Positions 25,153 through 34,439 of a stretch of DNA of 58,872 nt are shown here, piece by piece (positions within the stretch are counted from its first letter, which is position 1; the number at the start of each line of letters is the position of its first letter). The notes beneath the pieces are model-generated. The model ran no database searches. It was not told the DNA's origin and was given only the letters and a program-made list of their open reading frames with translations. The DNA comes from Betaproteobacteria bacterium (GTDB lineage: Bacteria > Pseudomonadota > Gammaproteobacteria > Burkholderiales > Rhodocyclaceae), in contig JADJBM010000019.1 in the NCBI GenBank assembly GCA_016703785.1, positions 1 through 58,872 on the forward strand, read 5' to 3'. The translations under genes were made by a program, and so were the position numbers.

Positions 25153-25245
25153 AGGGCGACAAGCACTGCCGCCCAAGTCGGGGATTGCCCGTGGTTTCCC
25201 CCGCTAATCGACAAATCGTTGCCGGTGCCGCGGGCATACGATGCC

Positions 25246-25261
25246 TGGCACGGATGATGCA
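25246..25261 (+). promoter_or_regulatory. sigma-54 promoter for the flgB operon
   Basis: TGGCACGGATGATGCA fits the RpoN consensus TGGCACG-N4-TTGCA at all positions except one in the -12 box, with GG and GC exactly 10 bases apart. It ends 35 bases before the flgB ATG. A FleR-type activator is encoded in this window. Confidence 0.85.
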
Positions 25262-25296
25262 ATGAACCAGGCAGACAGAAGGCAATCGAGGCGCAA

Positions 25297-25710
25297 ATGA
25301 TCAACCAGGTCAATGATGCATTGGGGTTCCACCAGAAAGCGCTGGCTCTGCGCGCCTATCGGCAGGAAGTGCTGGCCTCCAACATCGCCAATGCGGACAC
25401 GCCGCATTACAAGGCGCGCGACATCGACTTCAAGGCCAGCCTGCAGGGCGCAATGAGTGGCATGGGCGGGCGAGGCGGACAGGTCGACCTGGCGAGGACG
25501 TCGCCGGGGCATCTCGGCGCCGGCGGCAGCGCACCGGGCGGCGTACGCCTGCTTTATCGCGCCGAAAGCCAGTCCAGCGTGGACGGCAACACGGTAGATA
25601 TGGATGTCGAGCGCGCGGCCTTCGCCGAGAACGCCCTCCAGTACGAAGCCAGCATCACCTTCATCAACAGCATGCTGCGCACCCTCCAGACAGCCATGCA
25701 GGATAGATAA
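25297..25710 (+). CDS. flgB: FlgB proximal rod protein
   Basis: 137 residues. The rod-family N-terminus ALALRAYRQEVLASNIANADTPHYKARDIDF and the C-terminal coiled-coil segment flank a short Gly-rich centre. FlgB sits at the base of the rod next to FliE and the MS-ring. First gene of flgBCDEFGHIJ, preceded by GAGG and a sigma-54 promoter. Intact. Confidence 0.96.
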   Translation: MINQVNDALGFHQKALALRAYRQEVLASNIANADTPHYKARDIDFKASLQGAMSGMGGRGGQVDLARTSPGHLGAGGSAPGGVRLLYRAESQSSVDGNTVDMDVERAAFAENALQYEASITFINSMLRTLQTAMQDR

Positions 25711-25739
25711 GGAATGACACAATGAACCACCCCCATGCT

Positions 25740-25827
25740 CACATTCGTTCGCTGCCCCCCGAGGGGGCGCATGCCTCCCTTGTCCCCCGGCGGGGAGGCT
25801 TCGCGCGGTCGGCCCGGCGGGAGGCAT
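25740..25827 (+). repeat. G+C-rich palindromic element between flgB and flgC
   Basis: Two C/G hairpins (GCCCCC-CGA-GGGGGC at 25754-25768; a second around 25775-25799) and the end GGCCCGGCGGGAGGCAT, which supplies the GGGAGG ribosome site of flgC. The pattern (TTCGTTCGCTGCCCCCC start) recalls repeats common between genes in betaproteobacteria. The end matches the sequence before cheA. Confidence 0.6.
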
Positions 25828-25828
25828 C

Positions 25829-26230
25829 ATGAGCATGCTCAACGTCTACAACATCGCCGGCTCCGCGCTCTCCGCGCAGTCGATGCGACTGAATGCCGTG
25901 GCGAGCAATCTCGCCAACGCCGACAGCGTGGCCGGCCCCGACGGCCAGCCCTACCGCGCCAAGCAGGTGGTGTTCGCCGCCAAGCCGGTCGAGGGCGGCG
26001 GCCTGGGGGTGCGCGTCACCGGTGTGGTGGAGGATCTCGCGCCGCCGCGCATCGTCTTCGATCCGAAGAATCCCGCCGCCAACGAGCAGGGCTTCGTCAC
26101 CATGCCGAACGTGAACGTGGTGGAGGAAATGGTGAACATGATTTCCGCCTCGCGCGCCTACCAGAGCAACGTCGAGGTGATGAATACCGCCAAGACGCTG
26201 ATGCAGAAGACCCTGGCCCTCGGCCAATAA
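25829..26230 (+). CDS. flgC: FlgC proximal rod protein
   Basis: 133 residues. N-terminal NIAGSALSAQSMRLNAVASNLAN and C-terminal VNVVEEMVNMISASRAYQSNVEV are the rod-family signatures. It builds the proximal rod with FlgB and FlgF. The ribosome site lies inside the repeat element between flgB and flgC. Intact. Confidence 0.97.
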   Translation: MSMLNVYNIAGSALSAQSMRLNAVASNLANADSVAGPDGQPYRAKQVVFAAKPVEGGGLGVRVTGVVEDLAPPRIVFDPKNPAANEQGFVTMPNVNVVEEMVNMISASRAYQSNVEVMNTAKTLMQKTLALGQ

Positions 26231-26243
26231 AGGAGGCTGATTC

Positions 26244-26924
26244 ATGACGACCGCCGTTCAGACCGCAAGCAGCGATCCAACCCAGGCCATCTACGCCGCG
26301 CTCAACGTTTCGCGCGACAAGTCCGCCTCCAATGAGGTCAGCTCGCAGGATCGTTTCCTCAAGCTGCTGGTGACGCAGCTGAAAAACCAGGATCCGCTCA
26401 ATCCGATGGACAACGCGCAGATGACCTCGCAACTGGCGCAGATCAGCACTGTGGATGGCATCGAGAAGCTGAATGCCACGCTGCAGATGCTCGTCGCAGG
26501 CAACAACGAGAACCAGGCCCTGCAGGTGGCTTCGCTGGTCGGGCATGGCGTGCTGGTGCCGGGTTACGGCCTGGCGCTTTCCGGCGGCGGGGGCATCGGC
26601 GGCATCGAGCTGGCCGAACCGGCAGACCGCGTTACCGTCGTCATCAAGGACGCAAGCGGCATAGCCGTGAAGACCCTCGAACTGGGTGGCCTGGATGCCG
26701 GCAGCCGCGCCTTTGCCTGGGACGGCACGACCGACAGCGGCGCGCAGGCGGCCGATGGGGTCTATTCGATTGCGGTGAGCGCGCAGCGCGGCGAGGCCAA
26801 GGTGAATGCAACGACACTGGAGTTGGGCATCGTGTCCAGCGTGGCGCGCACCGGGCAGAGTGTCAGCCTGAATGTCGGTACGCTCGGTACCTTCAGGATG
26901 TCGGATGTCAGGGAAATACTGTAA
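26244..26924 (+). CDS. flgD: FlgD hook-cap protein
   Basis: 226 residues. The N-terminal export/cap segment has QDRFLKLLVTQLKNQDPLNP, followed by FlgD Tudor-like and Ig-like domains (AWDGTTDSGAQAADGVYSI). FlgD caps the growing hook and is discarded. A strong AAGGAGG site lies 13 bases downstream of flgC. Intact. Confidence 0.96.
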   Translation: MTTAVQTASSDPTQAIYAALNVSRDKSASNEVSSQDRFLKLLVTQLKNQDPLNPMDNAQMTSQLAQISTVDGIEKLNATLQMLVAGNNENQALQVASLVGHGVLVPGYGLALSGGGGIGGIELAEPADRVTVVIKDASGIAVKTLELGGLDAGSRAFAWDGTTDSGAQAADGVYSIAVSAQRGEAKVNATTLELGIVSSVARTGQSVSLNVGTLGTFRMSDVREIL

Positions 26925-26939
26925 CTCAAGGAGACCACG

Positions 26940-28148
26940 ATGAGCTTTCAGCAAGGTTTGAGCGGACTAAATGCGGCGGCCAAGGGGCTGGACGCCGTCA
27001 GCAACAATGTGTCCAATGCCGCCACCATCGGCTTCAAGGGCGCCTCGGCGCAATTCGCGGATGTCTTCGCCGCGTCGGTCTCGGGCGGCGGTTCCGCCCA
27101 GAGCGGCATCGGCGTCAACCTTACCGCCATAAAGCAGATATTCACCCAGGGCAACATCAGCGTCACCAACAACCCGCTCGACGTTGCCATCAACGGCCAG
27201 GGCTTCTTCCGGCTGAGCAACAACGGTGCGATCACCTTCTCGCGCAACGGCCAGTTCCTGGTCGACAAGAACGGGTTCATGGTCAATAGTGCCGGGGCGC
27301 ACCTGACCGGCTACCTGGCCAACGCCAGCGGAGTCATCGTGCCCTCGAGTCCGGTGGATCTCATGGTCAGCAGCGCCGACCTGACGCCGAACGCAACCAC
27401 CGCCGGCAACATCGGCCTCAACCTCGATTCGCGTTCCACGGTGCCGGGGGCATTCAACTATACCGATCCCACCACCTACAACAGCTCGACGGCCATGACG
27501 CTGTACGACAGCCTGGGCAACGCGCATATCCAGTCGCTGTATTTCCGCAAGACCGCGGCCAACACGTGGGCGATGTACAGCATCCTCGATGCGAACGCGG
27601 CCAGCCAGACCGGCCCGACGGCGCTGGCCTTCGACAACACCGGCGCGCTGACCACCGGCATGCCGCTCGCCGCCTTGAACTACGCGCTGACCAACGGTGC
27701 CGCCAACCTGTCCGTCGCGCTCGATTTCGGCGGTTCGACGCAGTACGGCTCGACGTTCGGCGTCAACCGGCTGACGCAGGACGGTTATACCTCGGGCCGC
27801 CTGTCCGGACTCAGCATCTCCCCGGACGGCATCGTGCAGGGACGCTATTCGAACGGCCAGTCGCGCGACCTGGGCCAGATCGTGCTGACGAACTTCGCCA
27901 ATCCGAACGGCCTGCAATCGCTCGGCGGAAACCAGTGGGGCGAGACGGCCGCCTCGGGCCAGCCGCTGGTCGGCGCACCCAACAGCGGCAGCCTTGGCGC
28001 GCTGCAGTCGGCCGCCGTCGAGGAATCCAACATCGATCTCACCGCGGAACTGGTGAACATGATCACCTCGCAGCGCAACTATCAAGCCAATGCACAGTCG
28101 ATCAAGACGCAGGATGCCGTCCTGCAGACGCTGGTCAACCTGCGTTGA
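26940..28148 (+). CDS. flgE: FlgE hook protein
   Basis: 402 residues, normal length. N-terminal FQQGLSGLNAAAKGLDAVSNNVSNAATIGFKGA; central D1/D2 domains; C-terminal VNMITSQRNYQANAQSIKTQDAVLQTLV. It polymerises into the hook after the rod. A rescue change in the export switch follows when the hook reaches length. Intact and in the flgBCDEFGHIJ run. Confidence 0.97.
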   Translation: MSFQQGLSGLNAAAKGLDAVSNNVSNAATIGFKGASAQFADVFAASVSGGGSAQSGIGVNLTAIKQIFTQGNISVTNNPLDVAINGQGFFRLSNNGAITFSRNGQFLVDKNGFMVNSAGAHLTGYLANASGVIVPSSPVDLMVSSADLTPNATTAGNIGLNLDSRSTVPGAFNYTDPTTYNSSTAMTLYDSLGNAHIQSLYFRKTAANTWAMYSILDANAASQTGPTALAFDNTGALTTGMPLAALNYALTNGAANLSVALDFGGSTQYGSTFGVNRLTQDGYTSGRLSGLSISPDGIVQGRYSNGQSRDLGQIVLTNFANPNGLQSLGGNQWGETAASGQPLVGAPNSGSLGALQSAAVEESNIDLTAELVNMITSQRNYQANAQSIKTQDAVLQTLVNLR

Positions 28149-28185
28149 ACGATAGGCGCGACGCGGCGGACGCAGGGGGGCGGCG

Positions 28186-28926
28186 ATGGACAAGCTGATC
28201 TACACGGCCATGAGCGGCGCCAAGCACATGTTCGGGCGCCAGGCCTCCATCGCCCACAATCTCGCCAACGCCGTGTCCACCGGTTTCCGCGCGGAAGAGC
28301 ACCGCCTGCGCGCGGTGCCGGTGGTCAGCGAGTCGATGCCGACGCGCGCCTTCGCCGTCGATGCCAGCGTCGCCAGCGATTTCACCTCGGGCCCGATTAC
28401 GCAGACCGGCCGCCAGCTGGATGTCGCCGTACAGGGACAGGGCTGGCTGGCGCTGGCCTTGCCTGACGGGTCGGAGGCCTATACGCGCAACGGCAGCCTG
28501 GAAATCAACGTCAACGGCGTGCTGCAGACGCGCAACGGCATTCCGGTGCAGGGCGACGGCGGGCCGATCTCGATCCCTCCCGACAACGAGATTACCGTCG
28601 GCGCCGACGGCATGATCTCGCTCAAGCCCTCCAGCGGGGCGCAGAACACCGTCACCCAGGTCGGCACGTTCAAGCTGGTCAATCCGCCGGAAGCCGATCT
28701 GGTGCGCGGCGCCGACGGCCTGTTCCGTCTGCGCGACGGCTCTGCCGCGCCGGTCGATCCGAACGTGTCCGTTGCGGCGGGATTCCTCGAGGGCAGCAAT
28801 GTCAACGTCGTGGACCAGCTGGTCGCCATGATCTCGCTGGCGCGCCAGTACGAAACGCAGCTCAAACTGCTCTCCACCGCCGAACAGAACGACCGCGCCG
28901 CGGCCCAGCTGCTGGCCACCCGATAA
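28186..28926 (+). CDS. flgF: FlgF proximal rod protein
   Basis: 246 residues with the rod N-terminus (MDKLIYTAMSGAKHMFGRQ, then NLANAVSTGFRAE) and C-terminal NVNVVDQLVAMISLARQYE. It forms part of the proximal rod. The last codons are followed by a 12-base gap to flgG. Intact. Confidence 0.96.
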   Translation: MDKLIYTAMSGAKHMFGRQASIAHNLANAVSTGFRAEEHRLRAVPVVSESMPTRAFAVDASVASDFTSGPITQTGRQLDVAVQGQGWLALALPDGSEAYTRNGSLEINVNGVLQTRNGIPVQGDGGPISIPPDNEITVGADGMISLKPSSGAQNTVTQVGTFKLVNPPEADLVRGADGLFRLRDGSAAPVDPNVSVAAGFLEGSNVNVVDQLVAMISLARQYETQLKLLSTAEQNDRAAAQLLATR

Positions 28927-28938
28927 TCGGAGAATGCA

Positions 28939-29721
28939 ATGATTCGCTCACTCTGGATCGCCAAGACCGGCCTCGACGCCCAGCAGACCCAGCTGGACGT
29001 CACTTCCAACAACCTCGCCAACGTCGCCACCAACGGCTACAAACGCGCGCGCGCGGTTTTCGAGGACCTGCTCTACCAGACCTTGCGCCAGCCGGGCGCC
29101 TCCAGCTCGGCGCAGACGCAGATTCCGTCCGGCCTGCAGATCGGCACCGGCGTGCGTCCCGTCTCGACCAACCGCAACTTCACCCAGGGCAACCTGACGC
29201 AGACCGGCAACAGCCTGGATATCGCCATCCAGGGCGAGGGCTTCTTCCAGATCCAGCTGCCCGACGGCACGCTCGGTTATACGCGCGACGGCGCCTTCCA
29301 GAAGGACAGCCAGGGGCAGATCGTCACCTCCAACGGCTATCCGCTCTCGCCGGCCATCACGATCCCGTCCAACGCGCTGACCATCAGCGTCGGCAGCGAC
29401 GGCGTCATCACGGTGCTGCAGTCCGGTTCGGCCACCCCGGTGCAGGTCGGCCAGATCCAGCTGGCGAACTTCGTGAACGTCGGCGGCCTGCAGAGCATGG
29501 GACAGAACCTTTTCCTGGAGACGGCCTCGAGCGGCACGGCCACACCGAACACGCCCGGCACCAACGGCGTCGGACTGCTCAACCAGGGCTATGTCGAGAC
29601 GTCGAATGTGAACGTGGTCGAGGAACTGGTGAACATGATCACGACGCAGCGAGCCTACGAGATCAATTCGCGCGCCATCCAGACATCCGACCAGATGCTC
29701 GCGCGGCTGACGCAGCTGTGA
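28939..29721 (+). CDS. flgG: FlgG distal rod protein
   Basis: 260 residues, standard size. N-terminal SLWIAKTGLDAQQTQLDVTSNNLANVATNGYKRAR; the distal-rod-specific insert after YQTLRQPGA; C-terminal NVNVVEELVNMITTQRAYE. It forms the driveshaft inside the P- and L-rings encoded just downstream. Intact. Confidence 0.97.
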   Translation: MIRSLWIAKTGLDAQQTQLDVTSNNLANVATNGYKRARAVFEDLLYQTLRQPGASSSAQTQIPSGLQIGTGVRPVSTNRNFTQGNLTQTGNSLDIAIQGEGFFQIQLPDGTLGYTRDGAFQKDSQGQIVTSNGYPLSPAITIPSNALTISVGSDGVITVLQSGSATPVQVGQIQLANFVNVGGLQSMGQNLFLETASSGTATPNTPGTNGVGLLNQGYVETSNVNVVEELVNMITTQRAYEINSRAIQTSDQMLARLTQL

Positions 29722-29747
29722 AACCGATGAAGGACAGGATAAAAAGC

Positions 29748-30413
29748 ATGCATCGCGCAATAGTCAGCCTCCTCGGCACGGCGGCACTCGCCGGCTGCGT
29801 CACCAGCACGCCGCCCACGGCGGTGCACCAGCCGATGACGGCGCGTCCAGCCGCGCGCAACGAGATGCTGCCGAACAACGGCGCCATCTACCAGGCCAGC
29901 TTCGCCCGCCCGCTCTTCGAGGACCGGCGCGCGCGCATGGTCGGCGACACCCTCGTCATCAACATCGTCGAAAAGACCCAGGCGGCGAAGAAGTCCAATA
30001 CCGGCGCCGAGCGTTCGCAGGACATCGGGGTCAGCGTGCCCACGCTGTTCAAGGTGCCGGGCAAGTCCTTCCAGGGCCTGAATCTCGAAGCCAGCCACGA
30101 CAGCAAGTTCTCCGGCAAGGGCGAGTCGGCCGCCAACAACACCTTCACCGGCACCATCACCTGCACGGTGATCGAGGTCCTGCCCAACGGCAACCTGCTC
30201 GTCTCCGGCGAGAAGCTGGTGGCGATCAACCAGGGCGAGGAATTCATCCGCTTCTCCGGCGTGGTCAATCCCGCCAATGTCTCCGCCGCCAACACCGTGA
30301 CGTCGACGCAGGTAGCCGACGCGCGTATCGAATACAAGGCCAACGGCTTCATCGATTCGGCGCAGGTGATGGGATGGCTGGCGCGGTTTTTCCTGACATT
30401 CATGCCTTTCTAG
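29748..30413 (+). CDS. flgH: FlgH L-ring lipoprotein
   Basis: 221 residues. Signal peptide ends in lipobox LAGC (MHRAIVSLLGTAALAGC), so it is anchored in the outer membrane, where it forms the L-ring. Conserved NIVEKTQAAKKSNT and VNPANVSAANTVTSTQVADARIEY are seen. In-frame starts exist at 29718 and 29727, but AGGACAGGAT is best spaced for 29748 and gives a normal signal peptide. Confidence 0.95.
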   Translation: MHRAIVSLLGTAALAGCVTSTPPTAVHQPMTARPAARNEMLPNNGAIYQASFARPLFEDRRARMVGDTLVINIVEKTQAAKKSNTGAERSQDIGVSVPTLFKVPGKSFQGLNLEASHDSKFSGKGESAANNTFTGTITCTVIEVLPNGNLLVSGEKLVAINQGEEFIRFSGVVNPANVSAANTVTSTQVADARIEYKANGFIDSAQVMGWLARFFLTFMPF

Positions 30414-30429
30414 CGAGGAGAGAGGAGTG

Positions 30430-31425
30430 ATGAAAAACGGCATGCAGCAAGGAAAACTGGCCGTCGTCGCATTGCTGGCGATCGGCATCGTGCTGGGGAG
30501 CCCGGCACGTGCCGAGCGCATCAAGGATCTGACCTCGGTGCAGGGCGTGCGGCAGAACCAGTTGCTCGGCTACGGCCTGGTGGTGGGCCTCGACGGCAGC
30601 GGCGACCAGACGACGCAGACGCCCTCCGGCCAGCAGATCGACGTGACCGTGTCCTCGATGGGCAACGCCAAGAGCCTGCGCGGCGGCACGCTGCTGATGA
30701 CGCCGCTGAAGGGCGCCGACGGCAACGTCTATGCCGTCGCCCAGGGCAATGTGCTGGTGAGCGGCGCCGGCGCCTCGGCGGGCGGCTCCAAGGTGCAGAT
30801 CAACCATCTCTCGGTAGGCCGCATCGCCGGCGGCGCCACGGTCGAGCGCGCCGTGCCGACGTTGCTGGGCGAGGGCGAGTTCGTCTTCCTCGAACTGAAC
30901 ACCACGGATTTCGGCACCACGCAGCGCGTCACCGAGGCGATCAATCGTCAGATCGGCTACGGCACTGCCCTTGCCGAGGACGGTCGCCGCATCCGCGTGC
31001 GCGCGCCCGCCGACCCGCATAACCGGGTGGCCTTTCTCGGCCGTATCGAAAACATCGAAATCCAGCCGCAGCAGACGGCCGCCAAGGTCATCGTCAACGG
31101 CCGCACCGGCTCGGTGGTGATGAACCAGGCAGTCGCCATCGACACCTGTGCCGTGGCGCACGGCGGACTGTCGGTGACGGTGTCCTCGGAGCAGCAGGTG
31201 AGCCAACCGGCGCCGCTCTCCGGTGGCCAGACCGTGGTCACCGAACGTGCCGACATCCAGATTTCGCAACAGAGCGGCAGCCTGCTCACTCTGAAGGCCG
31301 GCGTCTCGCTCGCCGAGGTGGTCAAGGCCCTCAATGCCATCGGCGCCAGCCCGCTCGACCTGATCGCCATCCTGCAGGCCATGAAGGCCGCCGGCGCGTT
31401 GCGCGCCGAACTCGAAATCATCTGA
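30430..31425 (+). CDS. flgI: FlgI P-ring protein
   Basis: 331 residues, somewhat shorter than the usual 365. Sec signal peptide (LAVVALLAIGIVLGSPARA) and the conserved start ERIKDLTSVQGVRQNQLLGYGLVVGLDGSGDQT, then LLMTPLKGADG and ending LNAIGASPLDLIAILQAMKAAGAL. Periplasmic P-ring bushing around the rod. GAGGAG 9 bases before ATG 30430 fixes the start; GTG 30427 also possible. One region (about 255-275) is shorter than usual, but no frame break is obvious. Confidence 0.95.
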   Translation: MKNGMQQGKLAVVALLAIGIVLGSPARAERIKDLTSVQGVRQNQLLGYGLVVGLDGSGDQTTQTPSGQQIDVTVSSMGNAKSLRGGTLLMTPLKGADGNVYAVAQGNVLVSGAGASAGGSKVQINHLSVGRIAGGATVERAVPTLLGEGEFVFLELNTTDFGTTQRVTEAINRQIGYGTALAEDGRRIRVRAPADPHNRVAFLGRIENIEIQPQQTAAKVIVNGRTGSVVMNQAVAIDTCAVAHGGLSVTVSSEQQVSQPAPLSGGQTVVTERADIQISQQSGSLLTLKAGVSLAEVVKALNAIGASPLDLIAILQAMKAAGALRAELEII

Positions 31426-31435
31426 TCGCGAAGCC

Positions 31436-32375
31436 ATGATTCAGGCCGATATCGCCAACCAGCTCGCCATCGACGTCAACAGCCTGGCGCAGACCAAACG
31501 CCTGGCCAAGGACGACCCGCGCGCCGCGCTGAAGAGCGCCGCGCAGCAGTTCGAGGCGGTGTTCCTGCAGATGGTGCTGAAGGCCATGCGCGACGCCTCG
31601 CCGAAGGAAGGAATCTTCGACAGCGAGCAGTCTCGGCTCTACCAGTCCATGCTCGACCAGCAGATGGCGCAGACGCTGTCCGCCAAGGGCAGCACCGGGC
31701 TGGCTGCCCTCATCGAGAAGCAGCTGGCGCGCGGCCTGCCGCCGGTGGCGGACGCCACCGGCAAACGCAGCTGCATCGCCCTTGCCGTCGTTCCGAATGC
31801 CGCCGTCGCTGCCGCAGCAGCAGCCGGCCGTGCCGGCAGGGCCGGCAGGGCCGGCGGCCGCGGCGCCCGCAGGGGCGGTGCCCGCAACCGATATGGCCGT
31901 GCCGGCCCCGGCGCGGGAGTTCGTCAATCGCCTGTGGGCGCATGCCAACGAGGCAAGCCAATCCACCGGCATTCCAGCGCATTTCATGATTGCCCAAGCG
32001 GCACTGGAAACCGGCTGGGGACGATCGGAGCTGCGCTTCTCCGACGGCACGCCGACGCACAACCTGTTCGGCATCAAGGCCGGCCGCAACTGGCCGGGCG
32101 CGGTCGCCGAGGCGACCACCACCGAATACGTGAATGGCGTGGCGCAGAGGAGCGTGGAGCGCTTCCGTGCCTACGCGTCCTATGCCGAGGCCTTCCGCGA
32201 TTACGCGAACCTGCTGGCCTCCAATCCGCGCTATGCGGAGGTGCTGAACCAGCAGGATGCGGCCGGATTTGCACGCAGTCTGCAGCGGGCCGGCTATGCC
32301 ACCGATCCGATGTATGCGGCAAAGCTGGAACGCATCATCGGCGGCGCGGCGTTGCGCAACGGCATGACCGGATAA
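31436..32375 (+). CDS. flgJ: FlgJ rod cap / muramidase, one frameshift
   Basis: About 312 residues once joined. The N-terminal rod-scaffold domain has AAQQFEAVFLQMVLKAMRDA. A repetitive PAGPAGPAAAAPAGA linker follows. The C-terminal glucosaminidase domain has catalytic-region IPAHFMIAQAALETGWGRSE, THNLFGIKAG and FRAYASYAEAFRDYA. FlgJ opens the peptidoglycan layer for the rod. The frame changes near 31770, between the two domains; both halves are complete, so an indel error is likely, though two separate proteins (as in some bacteria) cannot be ruled out. Confidence 0.88.
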
Positions 32376-32385
32376 GCGCCAGGCA

Positions 32386-32412
32386 TTCAGTTTTTGCGGT
32401 TTGTGCCGTTAT
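32386..32412 (+). promoter_or_regulatory. sigma-28 (FliA) promoter for flgK-flgL
   Basis: TTCAGTTT, 11 bases, GCCGTTAT: 6/8 plus 6/8 with exact spacing, 20 bases before the flgK ATG. A FliA promoter here matches the known late control of flgKL in enterobacteria. Confidence 0.78.
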
Positions 32413-32432
32413 TACATTGAACGGACATCATC

Positions 32433-34439
32433 ATGGGCTCAAGCATCTTCAACATCGGCGTATCGGGACTGGCGGCCGCCCAGGCGGGCCTGCTGACGAC
32501 CGGACACAACATCAGCAACGCCAGCAACCCGGGCTTCAGCCGCCAGCAGATCGTCCAGACGACCAATACGCCGCAGTTCACCGGCTCCGGTTTCCTCGGT
32601 CAGGGCACCAATGTCCAGACGGTGCGCCGTATCTACGACCAGTACCTGTCCAGCCAGGTGTTGTCCTCGCAAACGCGGCTGTCCGAACTGAGCACCTACG
32701 CAAACGAAATCCGCCAACTGGACAACCTGCTCGCCGATTCGGGCGCCAGCCTGTCCACTGCCTTGTCGAACTTCTTCAGCGGCGTGCATGAAGCTGCCGC
32801 CAACCCGAATTCGATTCCGTCGCGCCAGTCGATGCTGTCGATGGCGCAGGCACTGGTTTCGCGCTTTCACGGCACGGATGCCCGCCTGAACGAGATCCGC
32901 GACGGCGTGGACAGCCAGATCACCAGCACGGTGGGGACGATCAATGCCCTAGTCATCCCAGATCGCCCAGGTGAACAGCGCATCATCATCGCCCAGGCGG
33001 CCGGCACGAATCAGCCGGCCAACGACCTGCTGGATCAGCGCGATCAGCTCATCGCCGATCTCAACAAGGAAGTCCGCGTCACGACGCAGACGGAATCCAA
33101 CGGCAGCGTCAGTATCTTCGTCGGCAACGGCCAGTTGCTGGTCAGCGGCATCCGCTCGTTCAATCTGTCCGCCACCCCGACGGCCGAGGATTCGCAGCGG
33201 ATGACCATCGGCATTACGCTCATCGGCGGTGGATCGGCCGCCATGCCGGAATCCCTCATCACCGGCGGCACTCTGGGCGGGCTGCTGTCCTTTCGCAGCG
33301 AAAGCCTGGATGCGGCGCAGAATGCGCTGGGCCGCATTGCCGTGGGCCTGGCGACGACCTTCAACGAGCAGCACAGGCTGGGCCAGGACCTGACCGGCGC
33401 GCTCGGCGGCAATTTCTTCGCGACGCCGGCAGCCGCGGTGCTCGACAGCAGCAACAACGGCGGCACGGGCGTGGTGACGGCGACGATCAACAGCGTCGCC
33501 GACCTTACCGTCAGCGACTACCGCCTGGTCTATTCCGCCGCCAACACCTTCACGCTGACGCGTGTTCCGGACGGCCAGACCTGGAGCGGGACGGGCGCTT
33601 CCCAGGCGGCGGCCTTCGCCGACCTGCTGACCAACGTCACGCCGGCCCAGGGGTTCACGATGGGCTTTGCCGGCGCGGCCAATGTCGGCGACACCTTCCT
33701 GATCCAGCCGACCCGCACGGCGGCCTCGGACATCGCGATGGCGGTCTCCGATCCGCGCAGCGTTGCGCTCGCTGCGCCGATCCGCACGGCAGCCAATCTG
33801 AACAACATCGGCACCGCCAGCATCAGCGCGGGCTCGGTGAACGCCCCGCCGCCGCCCAACGCCAACCTCACGCAGACCGTGACGATCACGTTCGACGATC
33901 CGCCGACCACTTTCGACGTGGTCGGCACCGGCACCGGCAACCCGACCAACGTGGCCTTCACCGCCGGCGGCAACATCAGCTACAACGGCTGGACGCTGCA
34001 AATCACCGGTACGCCCGCGGCGGGCGACGTCTTCACCCTGTCTGCCAATGCCTCGGGCGTGTCCGACAACCGCAATGCACTGCTGCTGGCCGGTTTGCAG
34101 ACGCAGAAGACCCTGCACGGCAGCACGGCAAGCTATCAATCCGCCTACGCCCAGCTCGTCAGCGATGTCGGCAACAAGACGCGCGTGATCGACGTCACCG
34201 CCCAGGCCCAGGAAAGCCTCCTGACGCAGGCACAGGATGCCCATCAGTCGCTCTCGGGCGTCAATCTCGACGAGGAAGCGGCCAACCTGCTGCGCTACCA
34301 GCAGGCCTACCAGGCCGCCGGCAAGATGATCGAGATTTCCAGCAAGCTGTTCGACACCCTGCTGCGCTCAGATAACAGGAGGAGCGGGGCGTACGGGACG
34401 GCCCTTCAGGAGGCGCCATGCGCATCGCCAGCAGCATGA
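32433..34439 (+). CDS. flgK: FlgK hook-filament junction protein
   Basis: Up to 668 residues. N-terminal FNIGVSGLAAAQAGLLTTGHNISNASNPGFSRQ and C-terminal LDEEAANLLRYQQAYQAAGKMIEISSKLFDTLL are the HAP1 signatures. Near 32950-32985 about ten residues are out of frame: the other frame gives SSQIAQVNS, the normal sequence, so paired indels are likely. The tail after FDTLL reads on for about 25 residues and overlaps flgL by 22 bases. The natural stop probably lies near 34375 and is masked by another indel. Confidence 0.93.
   Translation: MGSSIFNIGVSGLAAAQAGLLTTGHNISNASNPGFSRQQIVQTTNTPQFTGSGFLGQGTNVQTVRRIYDQYLSSQVLSSQTRLSELSTYANEIRQLDNLLADSGASLSTALSNFFSGVHEAAANPNSIPSRQSMLSMAQALVSRFHGTDARLNEIRDGVDSQITSTVGTINALVIPDRPGEQRIIIAQAAGTNQPANDLLDQRDQLIADLNKEVRVTTQTESNGSVSIFVGNGQLLVSGIRSFNLSATPTAEDSQRMTIGITLIGGGSAAMPESLITGGTLGGLLSFRSESLDAAQNALGRIAVGLATTFNEQHRLGQDLTGALGGNFFATPAAAVLDSSNNGGTGVVTATINSVADLTVSDYRLVYSAANTFTLTRVPDGQTWSGTGASQAAAFADLLTNVTPAQGFTMGFAGAANVGDTFLIQPTRTAASDIAMAVSDPRSVALAAPIRTAANLNNIGTASISAGSVNAPPPPNANLTQTVTITFDDPPTTFDVVGTGTGNPTNVAFTAGGNISYNGWTLQITGTPAAGDVFTLSANASGVSDNRNALLLAGLQTQKTLHGSTASYQSAYAQLVSDVGNKTRVIDVTAQAQESLLTQAQDAHQSLSGVNLDEEAANLLRYQQAYQAAGKMIEISSKLFDTLLRSDNRRSGAYGTALQEAPCASPAA

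Noticed and set aside
31436..32375. Two separate genes, a rod-scaffold FlgJ and an independent muramidase
   Set aside because: Possible in some bacteria, but the frame change falls in the linker of a normal-length dual-domain FlgJ and no start signal precedes the second half.
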